From NCBI GenBank assembly GCA_022818135.1, contig JAFMSR010000018.1, forward strand, positions 3,620,331 to 3,684,330: DNA of 64,000 nucleotides, written 5' to 3'. The stretch's first letter is position 1; the number at the start of each line of letters is the position of its first letter. The notes under the pieces were generated by a model. It searched no databases. It saw only the letters and a program-made list of their open reading frames with translations, and was not told the DNA's origin. Shown one piece after another: positions 24,300 to 34,588 of this stretch. A program made the position numbers and the translations under genes. The stretch comes from Saxidomus purpurata. Taxonomy: Eukaryota; Mollusca; Bivalvia; Venerida; Veneridae.

Positions 24300-25185
24300 A
24301 TGAAATACACTGTTGACTGTTCTGCATACAATGTATTTACCTGTAAAGAATTGGACTAATGAATGTAAGCTTGCAAGAGCCTTAGCTGAAGACGAACCAA
24401 GGTCAGGTCGTTATAAAGATGTCATTACCGAAACTCAAGTTAATGGCCGACATCGTATGTTAATGAATGACAGAAGAGTGACCATTAAACATAATGCTAA
24501 TACTTTATGATTAAGCTTTGGTTCCGTCCAATTCATTTTTTCTGATGTACTACACATGTTCAAACTTTGGGCACGATAGCCTCAGAGAATGTTAATGCCG
24601 GACCTAATTAGGCTGAATATTTTCAGAGAGCTTTTGCGTGTTGTCAGCGAAACTCTGATAACTTCTTCAGTAGAATTGTGACCCATCTGTAAATAATTTT
24701 GATCCTGAATCAAAACTTCAAACCAAGCAGTGGAACATCAAGGTTCACCACCACCGAAGAAGCAGACGACACCAGAAGGCATACATTTGAGATTGCAAGG
24801 GTGTTATCATGGTGGATTATCTGCAGAGGAGTCAAACCATCATCGGTCAGTACCTTCCTAAAGAATAATGAAAGCTTTGGGAGAACATTAAAGAAAAACT
24901 GAGAGGAAAGCTGAGATCATGTATCCCTTTGCTTCAGGAATCAGGGTAAATGCACCTGATCACACTACACAAGTTGCAATAGCTACAGCTGCTGAGTCAA
25001 CTCCTCCACATCCGCCGTATTCACCTGATTAAGCACCCTTTTATCGCTTAGGCATTTTGACAGTGATAGTGACGTCGTCGGTGCTGTTGCAGCCATTTTA
25101 GGGAATCAGGAAGAAAAAGTTTTAGATGGCATAAATGCATTGAAATGTAGGGCGACTATTTTGAAAAATAGAATGTATAACATTT
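24300..25185 (+). pseudogene. Mariner transposase relic
   Basis: Fragments appear in the order of a mariner transposase: ..LARALAEDEPRSGR.. and NDRRVTIKHNAN (DNA-binding half), NSDNFFSRIVT and DPESKLQ, IMVDYLQRSQTIIGQY, then HTTQVAIATAAE with PHPPYSPD, and a tail DSDVVGAVAAILGNQEEKV. At least four frame changes and several stops separate them, so it is inactive. Terminal inverted repeats were not found by eye, so the ends are approximate. Confidence 0.7.
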
Positions 25186-26420
25186 TAAATAAGTTTTTTC
25201 TATTATGGGATAAATAATATATACAGATATAGTTATTTGAAACAAAAATGTTCCCTGATCGCTGTGTAGATTCACGGATCCTTTTGCATGGAATATTTTA
25301 GTATATTGGTATATTGTATCAACTAATGAACACGTATATGAATTGATGCTGGAAGCTGTTTAATACTTACTCACTGATTTTTGTTTTGCTGAGAGAAAGT
25401 AAAAAATGCAAACTCGAAATAAGATTAACCAAGCTATTAGCTAGATAACATCGAAAAAATACACGAATATCTTAATACGTGACATTTCGCCGTCAGTCAT
25501 TTAGAATTGTTTACAACGAATGGTACGATAGGATAAAGGTTTAAATATGCCGTGAAACCAAGCTGTTGGAGTGACTGTATATCGCTAATGGGTACCTACG
25601 TAATAAGTTAGTGTACAACCCAAGATACGACGCATAACGTCAATATTTCTATTTATGATATTTGTCCTAAGATCATTTCGCCAATGGTTACTAATATAGG
25701 TACTCAATTATGTAAGTAAGCCAAATATAGTGCCACAATGTATTTTTGCAGTTGTGTTTTTTCTCAACATGCTGTAAACGTACTTTTATAAGCGGATTCC
25801 TTATTTTAGCTCAATTAGCGCCGATCTAAGCCCCGCTTATTAATGTTTACGCTTTATATATATGTATTATGTAAAAAATGAAGGATCCTCAAAAATATTC
25901 ATAAAAGTACATGTTAAAGTGGAATTATGCACATTTTTTTTCAAGTAAAAATGCAGCTAGCATAGGTGTGTGTAAAAAGGGTAGAGGAAATAATAGCTTT
26001 TAACCCAATACGCCAAACTCTTCCTGCTACCAGTACGAAATAATAACTTTCCAAATATTACTTTTCCTATTTTGACTGGGAGAGTCAATCTAAAAAAAAC
26101 CAACTGCATGCAGGAGTTGCTTCCCTTTCACTATCGAAATCTCTACCAACAACAACAACAACAACAACAGCAACACAAGGGAGGTCGCTGCGAAGGAAAG
26201 AACAATTATTTTATTTGTCCAATTTTTTTATTTCTAAAGCACCAACTTATAAACTAATACTAATGCGGCATTATCATAAGTTTAACACATTTAAATGCAC
26301 AGCAACCGAAAATTGCTTTTATAAAACTCTCCAAAAATACACTATGTGCAGTAAGATGCGCATAATGTCACTTTAATTTGAAAAATCTATATAGATCTAC
26401 ATGCAAATGCATTGAAAGTT
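25186..26420. other. No gene seen
   Basis: AT-rich. The only defined item is a short (CAA)n run at about 26148-26172. Confidence 0.5.
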
Positions 26421-26424
26421 CAAG

Positions 26425-27025
26425 ATATCATCTAGAAAACTCCGTCTGTGCGTCCGTCTGTCCGTCCGTCCGGAGCATAATTTCAAAAGTACTGAAGGCA
26501 ATTACTTGAAACTTAATACAGTGATAGAGTACAATGAGGGAAAGTGCAGTGCCCAAGAACCATAACTCTACCTTGCCTAATTGTTGAATTATTCCCCTTT
26601 GTTACATTTTCTTGATTTTTTCTTGTTCGTTGCGTAACTCAAAAGTACTAAAAGGAATTACTTGAAATTGAATACAGTGATAGAGTACAATGAGGGGAAG
26701 TGCAATGCCCAAGAACCATAACTATCTTGCCTATTTTATTAATTACTCCCATTTGTTACATTTTCTTGATTTTTCTTGTCCGGAGCATAACTTCAAAAGT
26801 ACTGAAGGGAATTACTTGAAACTCCATACAGTGATAGAGCACAATGATGGGAAGTACATGCCCAAGAACCATAACTCTATCTTGTCTAATTATACCCGCC
26901 AAATACTAATATTTTAATAAATTAGAAGCTATACCATATCCATTCCTCTCACCTCAATTTCTTGGTCATAGAAAGAGCACTTGGCGGGGGGATGGCCATG
27001 TCGAACATGGCTCTTGTTTAATTTT
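26425..27025 (+). repeat. Element with GTCC microsatellite and three ~150-bp units
   Basis: Head gtctgtgcgtccgtctgtccg, then units starting ccggagcataatttcaaaag near 26471, 26628 and 26782, each with gtgatagag.acaatga and cccaagaaccataactcta. The units share words with the 2848-4400 array (gtccggagcataactt, gtgcagtgc..aagaaccataactc), so the two are diverged members of one superfamily. Ends near gatggccatgtcgaacatgg. Confidence 0.75.
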
Positions 27026-28900
27026 AACAAGAGAGCCACGATGACCTAATCAACCAAGCTGCGTGGCTGTCATATTTTGAGAGACATAGTTCATTTTAAC
27101 ACACAGTACTTAATCACTTTAAAAAATCAAAGTTTATTTATGTCAGCATTGCTGATTATAATAATGTCAATATTTGTCTTGCATAGTTCATCATTTGTTT
27201 GAGAAAGATTAAAGTCTCTGGATCACTTTGAATTTACTGACACAGAAAAATAAATTTACTGGTAGGATAATGATAGAACCATGTTCTTTACTCTTGTTGA
27301 AAAAACAACTGCAAAAATGTGGCACTTTTTTGACGATGGACACATTTCTCTCTCACACTCTTGTTCATAACTGAACATCACGGCAGGAGGTCGTGGAGGC
27401 AACTTGCATAGATCAAGGGAACATAACAGTCGACATAAAAGTCCTTGCAAAGTTACCACAACGAGTAAAACTATTTACAGTAAACAAGCTTGTGTAGCAT
27501 ACTAATTGCAAGTCTTAAAATGTTCACTTGAATTCCTTAACGGTTTCCAAGGACACTGTACTGTTTGATAATGCATAAGAGTATGATCCTTGGATAGTAG
27601 GAATATTTAAGGGCATCAGTATAAGATAAATGTCTCTTTTACGGATAAAGGTGGGAAGAGGATGACCTTGTTGCTATAGGGGCATGGACAGGGGACAGGC
27701 ATTTGCTTTATCTATATAGACCAAACCATGGTGTATTTAGTAAAATAAACCTAAAATACTGAATCATCTGCGATGATGCAGGGTCGGCCAAACAATGTCC
27801 ATTTCCCCAACATGACGCTTGTTCCTCCAGCGCTTACGCAGTCCCTCTTTTGGTAACTTTTGAGCAAAAGTCAAATTCCTTCTTAGAAATCCAAGAGTTC
27901 TGTTTGCTTTATTTATTGCATGTTAGATGGGGCACCCCTAAGACACTGCATGAACTTGTAACAGTAAGGCCAAGGTATTTGGCTGGAGTCACACTTCCAA
28001 GTGATTGGTTATAGAGTGTGTAATTAAGAAAAACTTAAGTGCATGGTTGGTGCTTATAGTGCCATTTAACATGGTTTCAGTCATAGGTACTTCCGATGAT
28101 ACACCATTATCACTAACAGAAAACTTAAAGAAAATGCGCTTGTTCCGCCCACAGGTGGTGGAAACATACCTTTGGTTTCTTTCTATATCTTTAATAAACC
28201 AATGTACCAATATCTTAATCTGTACATTATAAAACTGATATCAGAATGAATTGAAATAAGTTTGTTCATAGCTCTTTACCATATCGTTTTCATTTAATTA
28301 TGATATGTCAATGGTATGCTCTTTCCACCTGTGATTTTCAACCGTTAACGTTTGATTATTCTGTATAATATTCCTGTCCGCGCTTTTTCTTAGCAACCGC
28401 TGACTGGAATTCAATAAAACTTTACGGGAAGCGGTGATGCGCATATAATTTCTAATATTTGAGACTTCTATGATTGAGATGTGTTTGTCGAAGAAATGGT
28501 TCTGTTGATCTTCTATTGCGTGTATGTATGTATAAACGTTAATTGGCTCTGAATTGAATTAAATGTATGTATTGTATAAATGTGAAAAGATTCATTTTTA
28601 ATTGAATGCTAAGCTGGAAATAAGTTGTATACTTTTTTATATACTCTTAGCATGTTACCTTCAAAATTATTATTGTTATTTTTGTAATGATGATTATTAT
28701 AATCATTACGTCACAGGGTATGTACAGCATCGTGCGGGTGTTCGGCAGGGGACAGGGGTAGGAACGTACGTACATTATACACTTTTCGTCTGTTTTCCGT
28801 ACCACCCCACTTACAGATATTACATTGAAACTTACAATACCTATTAACCATCATTAACTCCACCAACAGGCAATACTAAATAACTTTGTGATCCTTTTAG
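27026..28900. other. No gene seen
   Basis: Only short open frames, overlapping on both strands. Nothing supported. Confidence 0.5.
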
Positions 28901-28901
28901 C

Positions 28902-29520
28902 TCACCTGGCAAAAAATGCCAGAGTGAGCCATTAGGATCGCATTCCGTCCGGCGTCCGTCCGTTAACATTTTCCTTCAACGCAAACAATGATGATAGAAC
29001 TTGGAAGGGATGTTCCCTTTTATAGTTGTTCAAATAATTCCATTCCATGCAAAACTCTAGTTATCATGGCAAAGGAAAGGAAAACTTCTTCTCAAGAACA
29101 GGAAGGCCTAGAGCTTAGATATTTGGCATGTGATATTGCCTAGTGGACCTCTACAAAGAATGTTCAAATTATGACCCCCCCCCCCCCCGAGTCAAAACTG
29201 ACCCGACACAGGGGTCACTTGTTTTAATAAAGGCTTATGAACAAAAAAGTAAAAATCTTCTTCTCTGAAACCACAAGGCATAGAGCTTACATATTTAGCA
29301 TGTGGCATGACCTAGTTGACCTCTACCAAGATTGTTCAAATTATGACCCGTGGATCAAAATTGACCCCGCACGGGGGTCACTTGTTTTATGTAGGAAAAC
29401 CCTTAAAAATCTTCTCTGAAACCACAAGGCCTGTAGCTTAGATATTGCCTAGTAGACTTCTATGATTGTTCAAATCAAAACCCCCGGCATAAGATTAACC
29501 CCGCCCAGGAGTCTCTATGA
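28902..29520 (+). repeat. Element headed by gctcacctggc with three ~130-bp units
   Basis: Starts tttagctcacctggcaaaaa..tgccagagtgagcc, a hairpin of gctcac.tggca with tgcca..gtgagc, then gtccggcgtccgtccgtt. Three units follow, with aggcctagagcttagatatt, gttcaaattatgaccc and ggggtcacttgtttta. A C16 run lies at 29173-29188. The right end is indistinct. Confidence 0.7.
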
Positions 29521-29900
29521 TTTGAAGCAAATTTTAAAAAGATGAGAGCATTTATAGTAGCTTTTTTTCTTGGACGAGACCTCGGCATGTCTCCTACCAT
29601 ACCTATACTTAACATCAAAGCGCCGTGAGCGCTGAAGGCCTGGGGCCTATAGGTTAACTCCCCGAAAAACAACTTTTGACCTACGTGTTTTGCGCTGAAC
29701 CTTACCTAAAGCGCGGGTCGAAATGCTCAGAGGACGAAATTCAATATATGACACAAAGAATGATTTACAAATATATTGGTGGCAGGGAAGTTTGTTTTAT
29801 TATAAAATGTACGTTAAGTGAAAAATAATCACATAGTCAACATTATAAATTGTTTAAGCCAATAAAAATAATTCGATCTGCGGTTTGTACAACTTCAAGC

Positions 29901-32900
29901 GATATCACGCCGGGGGGAACCCGCATATATATATGAAGTGCAACATGCACTTCGGTAAAAATCATATGCGGAGCTTCCGGAACTCCATATGCGGATGAAT
30001 TTAAAGGTGATGTTACATGTGTCCATTTTTCATATAATCAAAGAAAAATTGCAAATGAATGATCATGTTTTTGTTGTAAATCGCATTTCTGGCGAGGTAT
30101 GAACGAAGAATATTAGAAAATGTGTACATATATGCTATTGGAAGAAAACAACATACACAAAATGATCTGGGAAAGAATTCTTCGGCAAAAATGTAGATGC
30201 ACTACATATGCGCAGTGTGCACTCCATATGTGCTATAAGATGTTATATGGGGTTGTTCAAAACTTTATGATTCATAACGCACTGCTTCTTGAGTTATTTT
30301 CAACAAAGTTAAAATGATACACTAATAGAAATCCGTTTATTGTAGCAAATGTCATTTGTAAAATTTTAACAAGCAAAGAATAGTGTGATACTAGTAACTT
30401 AACTTATTGTGATATATGGCTTTACACACGTTTATATACATCAGCATGTAACAAAATAAGATTCTTATCACAAAAGCTCACTTGACCCCTTCTCCGGAAT
30501 GTGAGCTAAAAGTTTAGGTGTACACTGTGTAGCACAAGGATTAATGGCTCACACTGGCAGGCTGAGTTCAATCATGGTCCCAGCAATTATATTTCACATC
30601 GGCAACGTTTAACCCATAAGACCATACCAGTTTGAACAAAATTCATGATAGGAATTTCTCCCAAAACAGTTTTAATTTTGTGCCTATAAATGAAGATACC
30701 ATTATCTAAAATAATTGACAAGTTTAATGTGAGGCTATAAAATATATGTTAAATGCTTAAGTATGGTAATTTTTCACTCATTGGACCGCTTACTAGTTTA
30801 ATAGATTCTCAATCTACTCTAACAATTTTCCAGATAGATTAAAATAAGCACAAGTAACACGTCTTTTTAAGAAGAATGACGCTTTATTTCAATCTAATTA
30901 CAGAACTGTAAGTATTCTGCCCATACCTTCAAAAACTTTTATTGATTTTTAGCTCACCAACTTTCAACTTACGTTGACACTATTTTTGACAATTTTTATG
31001 CTTTCAGGAAAGGTCATGGTTGCCAGACTGTAATACTTACATTGTTGGATGACTTGAGGCAGGCCCTCGACGAAAATGAGTATGTAGCAGCAGTCCTCAT
31101 GGATCTGCCAAAAGCCTTTGATTGCCTCCCTTACAATATTATTCTAGCAAAATTGTTATAACATGGCTTGTCTGAACTCATGGACTTGTATAACTGAAGG
31201 TGTGCCTCAAGGTTCAATTTTAGGCTCGGTACTGTTTAATGTATTTATAAATGATATTCTTTTGTTTCATACACAGGGGTACATTATAATAATTATGCTG
31301 ACGACAGCACCTTGTCACTTCATTCGCCAAACTTTCATGCATTAATACAAGTTTTGCAAAATGAAAATAATGTACTTCTCGACTGCTTTAAATGTAACAA
31401 AATGCAAGCCAATCCAGACATGTTTCAGTCAATAGCAGTAGTCAAAAGATCATTTTTGAAACATCCAGTCTTTGTCATAGGGTCCAGTAACTATCATGTG
31501 AAGATACAGTTTAACTATTGGGTACAGATACGGATTACAAATCTGTAAAAAGGCCGAAAGGCAGCTAAATATTTTGAAACGAATTGGAAAAGATTTAATT
31601 AAACTTAAAAAGCTGAACATTTTCATTTTGTCGGATTTCAATTTCTGCTCTATGGCTTGGCACTTTTGTTCTGAAACAAATACTTGAAAAAGGAAAAAAT
31701 ACAAGAAAGGGCTCTGAGATTTGTGTATAAGATTACTCCTCTTCATACAATGAACTGCTATACTGTAAACTGCATACTTTATTTACTGTTTGTAGTATTT
31801 CCGACAAGAAATATAACTTACCTTATCTTATCTTATTTCAAACCAGTGTGACTATATTTGTTCACCGAGACGTACATTTAAGTCACTCTCTGAAGATCAA
31901 TGTATATAACTTACACAAAATATGTGTAATGCATACAAAGATGTAGCACAAACATTCAGCATACTAGTAAGTGATTCATATGTAGTGCATTCGTCACATT
32001 TGCAGTAAGCACATGCTTCTATGCGATACATAACGAAGAACATGTATGCCTTGCATAAGTTATACATGCGTAAAATTATGTAACTTGCTTGCGTCACAAA
32101 TGAAATGCATGCATCACATGTACAGTACATGCGTAACATAATTTAGTGGAATTAAAAATTTGAAAGGATGGCCCTGTATCGAGAAAGGCTGTACTTTTAT
32201 TCCGTAATATGCCGATGTATACAAATGTGTGTAAAGCCGTGTAAAGTTATAAGTTTTGGGATGTACAAGAAATTTTCCTGATAATATCAGTCTCAAACAA
32301 ACTTTTCTTTCCTTGTAAATAATTTTACAAGTGACATTCTCTACAATAAACGGACTTCTTTAGTGTATCATTCTAACTTTGTTGAAAATAACTCAAGAAA
32401 TAGCACGTTATGAATCATGCGAGTTTTGAACAATCCCATACAACATCTTATAGCACATATGGAGTGCACACTGCGCATATGTAGTGCATCTACATTTTAG
32501 CCCAGGAATTCCTTCACAGAAGATTTTGTGTATGTTTTATTTCTTCCAATAGCAGGTTTGTACATATTTTCTAATATTCTTCGTTCGTACCTCGCCAGAA
32601 ATGCGATTTACAACAAAAACATGATCATTCATAATTGTTGACAACTTTCTTTCACATTTGTCAGACACTTTGTTCAAAGATTTCATTGTCATTTCTAAAT
32701 GTTCAAGCAAACAACATATACGGAGAGACGCGGAATTTATGTGAGGGTCGAATAGCATTCGAGTTTTTTTTGCAATTCTTCTTCGATTATATGAAATATG
32801 GACAGATGTAACGTAACCTACCTTGTTTTTCCTTTAAATTTATCCGCATATGGAGTTCCGGAAGCTCCGCATATGATTTTTACCGAAGTGCATGTTGCAC

Positions 32901-32930
32901 TTCATATGCGGGTTCCCCCGGCGTGGATAT
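29901..32930. mobile_element. 3.0-kb foldback element with 5-bp target duplication
   Basis: The element is 29906-32925, flanked by gatat on both sides. The ends are cacgccggggggaacccgca and its inverse. Left arm 29906-30345 and right arm 32340-32925 are near-identical inverted copies; the right arm keeps about 150 bp missing from the left. The first 110 bp of each arm hold nested palindromes (gaagtgcaacatgcacttc; catatgcggag..ctccatatg). No transposase recognised. The right arm has a 73-codon minus-strand frame (32758-32537; ..MNDHVFVVNRISGEVRTK..), of which the left arm keeps only a truncated piece. The centre holds a separate LINE relic. Confidence 0.8.
30785..31830 (+). pseudogene. Non-LTR reverse transcriptase relic (CR1/L2-like)
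   Basis: Pieces follow RT block order. LFKKNDALFQSNYRTVSILP comes first, then FRKGHGCQTVILTLLDDLRQ, VAAVLMDLPKAFDCLPYN, GVPQGSILGSVLFNVFINDI, NYADDSTLSL (the YADD catalytic box, reached by a frameshift) and LLDCFKCNKMQANPDMFQ. The tail reads IQERALRFVYKITP. Stops and shifts break it, so it is inactive. A TTATC-rich tail (31815-31838) may be the 3' end. It sits inside the foldback element and must have inserted later or been captured. Confidence 0.8.
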
Positions 32931-34010
32931 GATCTGATGATGTGGATCGAAAATTATTGTGTACCAAGGACAAGACCTTGAAACAGAAATAAACAAAGCA
33001 ATACCAGCAATGAACTATAAATGCAGTACGTACTGTACAATGTGTATAACAGAGAAAACCAAAAATGATTCTGGGTTACCTTGTAGTTGTAATCGGTGAA
33101 ACCGTTCACTGGGCCTTGACATGCAGCGTCCTCGATAAATGGCGGGTGATTTTGATCACGTGAGTTCCTTCTCGGGAATGTACGTAAATTATATCTTTTT
33201 TTAGAGAAATTTATTTTTGGGTAAATATATATGTAATCGTTCGTAAATAACAAAGTTGTCAATGAAATAACATCGGAAATTTGAAAATCAAACTACAAAC
33301 TCTTATATCAAGCTCCGTACGTTTCCGTAAATATCCGTACTTTTCCGTGATATGCATATGATTATCTTCCGTAATCAGCTAACAGCGCATTAATTTCTAA
33401 AACAGAAAAAAATGTGTAATGCAGCCCGTAAGCTATATTCCTTCCTGCAATCGTTTGAAGTTGTATGTACTCTTTTTATTTGTAATATGTTCTTATCATA
33501 TGCGACATTCAAACAGAAGATTGATCTGGTCTGTCTTGCACTACTTTCGCAAAGCGCATGTTTACAGTTGTTATTCGCACATAGCACAGTTAAATTTCTT
33601 GCAGTGTTTGAAATGTGGTATGCTAACTTAGGGGACTTTCAGTCCCCAGGCCAAAAATGTGTTTTATGGGTCCAAAGAAGGAAAGATTTACCTGACTGCA
33701 ATTTCCAGTCAATTTCAGCCAAAGAATCAATTTTAATCAAAAATAACCTCGCCATTAGGTTAGATAAGAATATATTTTATTAAAGCTATCTACTATGTAA
33801 GTATTGCACGTGTTTTTGACGGCAAAGGGAGTTAATCATTTAAGAAATAAGTGGGAAGATAATCAAAGGGCCCGGACGAGGTACGCATATTGCAGTGGAA
33901 AAGCAGGTCCCTTGTCATGTCGGTAACTAGGGAATCTAGGAGAAAATGTTCACTGGTGTGGCATTGCATTCTTAAATAGAGAATTAAAAACAACATGTCT
34001 GAAGTAAAAA
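32931..34010. other. No confirmed gene
   Basis: On the minus strand, a frame ending in a donor (..GPVNGFTDYNYK|gtaacc, near 33080-33165) looks slightly like an exon, but no partner exon was found. The 123- and 70-residue plus-strand frames overlap each other and show no family. Confidence 0.3.
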
Positions 34011-34015
34011 TTCCA

Positions 34016-34021
34016 TTTATT
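34016..34021 (-). terminator. Polyadenylation signal of glutaredoxin gene
   Basis: AATAAA on the minus strand, about 470 nt after the stop codon. It is a plausible 3' end, giving a 3' UTR of 34489 to about 33995. Chosen because it is a canonical hexamer within a normal distance. Confidence 0.5.
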
Positions 34022-34489
34022 GAAAAAATGTAATAAATTATAATACAATGTGTAAATATGAACAAATATTTCTGACCAAAAACAGTGAAACGACGTAGTA
34101 AGCTTGCTTTTGACCACAGTGTACAGTATGAGATTAAACTATTGCAAAGGTTAATACCCCAAATAAACACCTGAGTGGAAACCATAACAAAATCGTTAAA
34201 CATATTACATAGACTAGTACTTAAGTACACATAGAGGTAAGTGTTAAGTAAATAAATGCAGTAATATCATATCAAATCAGTCGGACAAAATTACAATTGG
34301 TAGGCCTCTAATGAAAATAATTTCAAGAAAGATGAACAAGCATAATTATACATGTACACAAAGTTTACAAAAAAGGCATTAGAAGTGTATTTTTTTGCTT
34401 TCTAATATTCACACAATATTCGTTTGATTCGCTAATTTATATACGTATAAAACGGTTGTCTTTGGTACCAAATACTATTCGAGGTCTGG

Positions 34490-34588
34490 TTAACATGTGA
34501 GCATCTTTTTTAATTCACCACTGTTGTCTAAAGCCTGGGCTTCTGATCCTCCACCTATACATTTACCATTTATGAAAATGCGGGGTAC
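34490..34588 (-). CDS. GLRX: Glutaredoxin exon 2
   Basis: Acceptor ttgtttacag then GTA CCC, reading VPRIFINGKCIGGGSEAQAL.. to MLTC and stop TAA (34492-34490). 99 nt, in phase 0. Confidence 0.93.
   Translation of the reverse strand, partial: VPRIFINGKCIGGGSEAQALDNSGELKKMLTC

Noticed and set aside
33412..33783. 123-residue plus-strand frame
   Set aside because: Overlaps two other frames, no recognisable domain, no splice context.
33832..34230. 132-residue minus-strand frame
   Set aside because: Lies in the probable 3' UTR of glutaredoxin, composition is hydrophobic AT-driven, no family.
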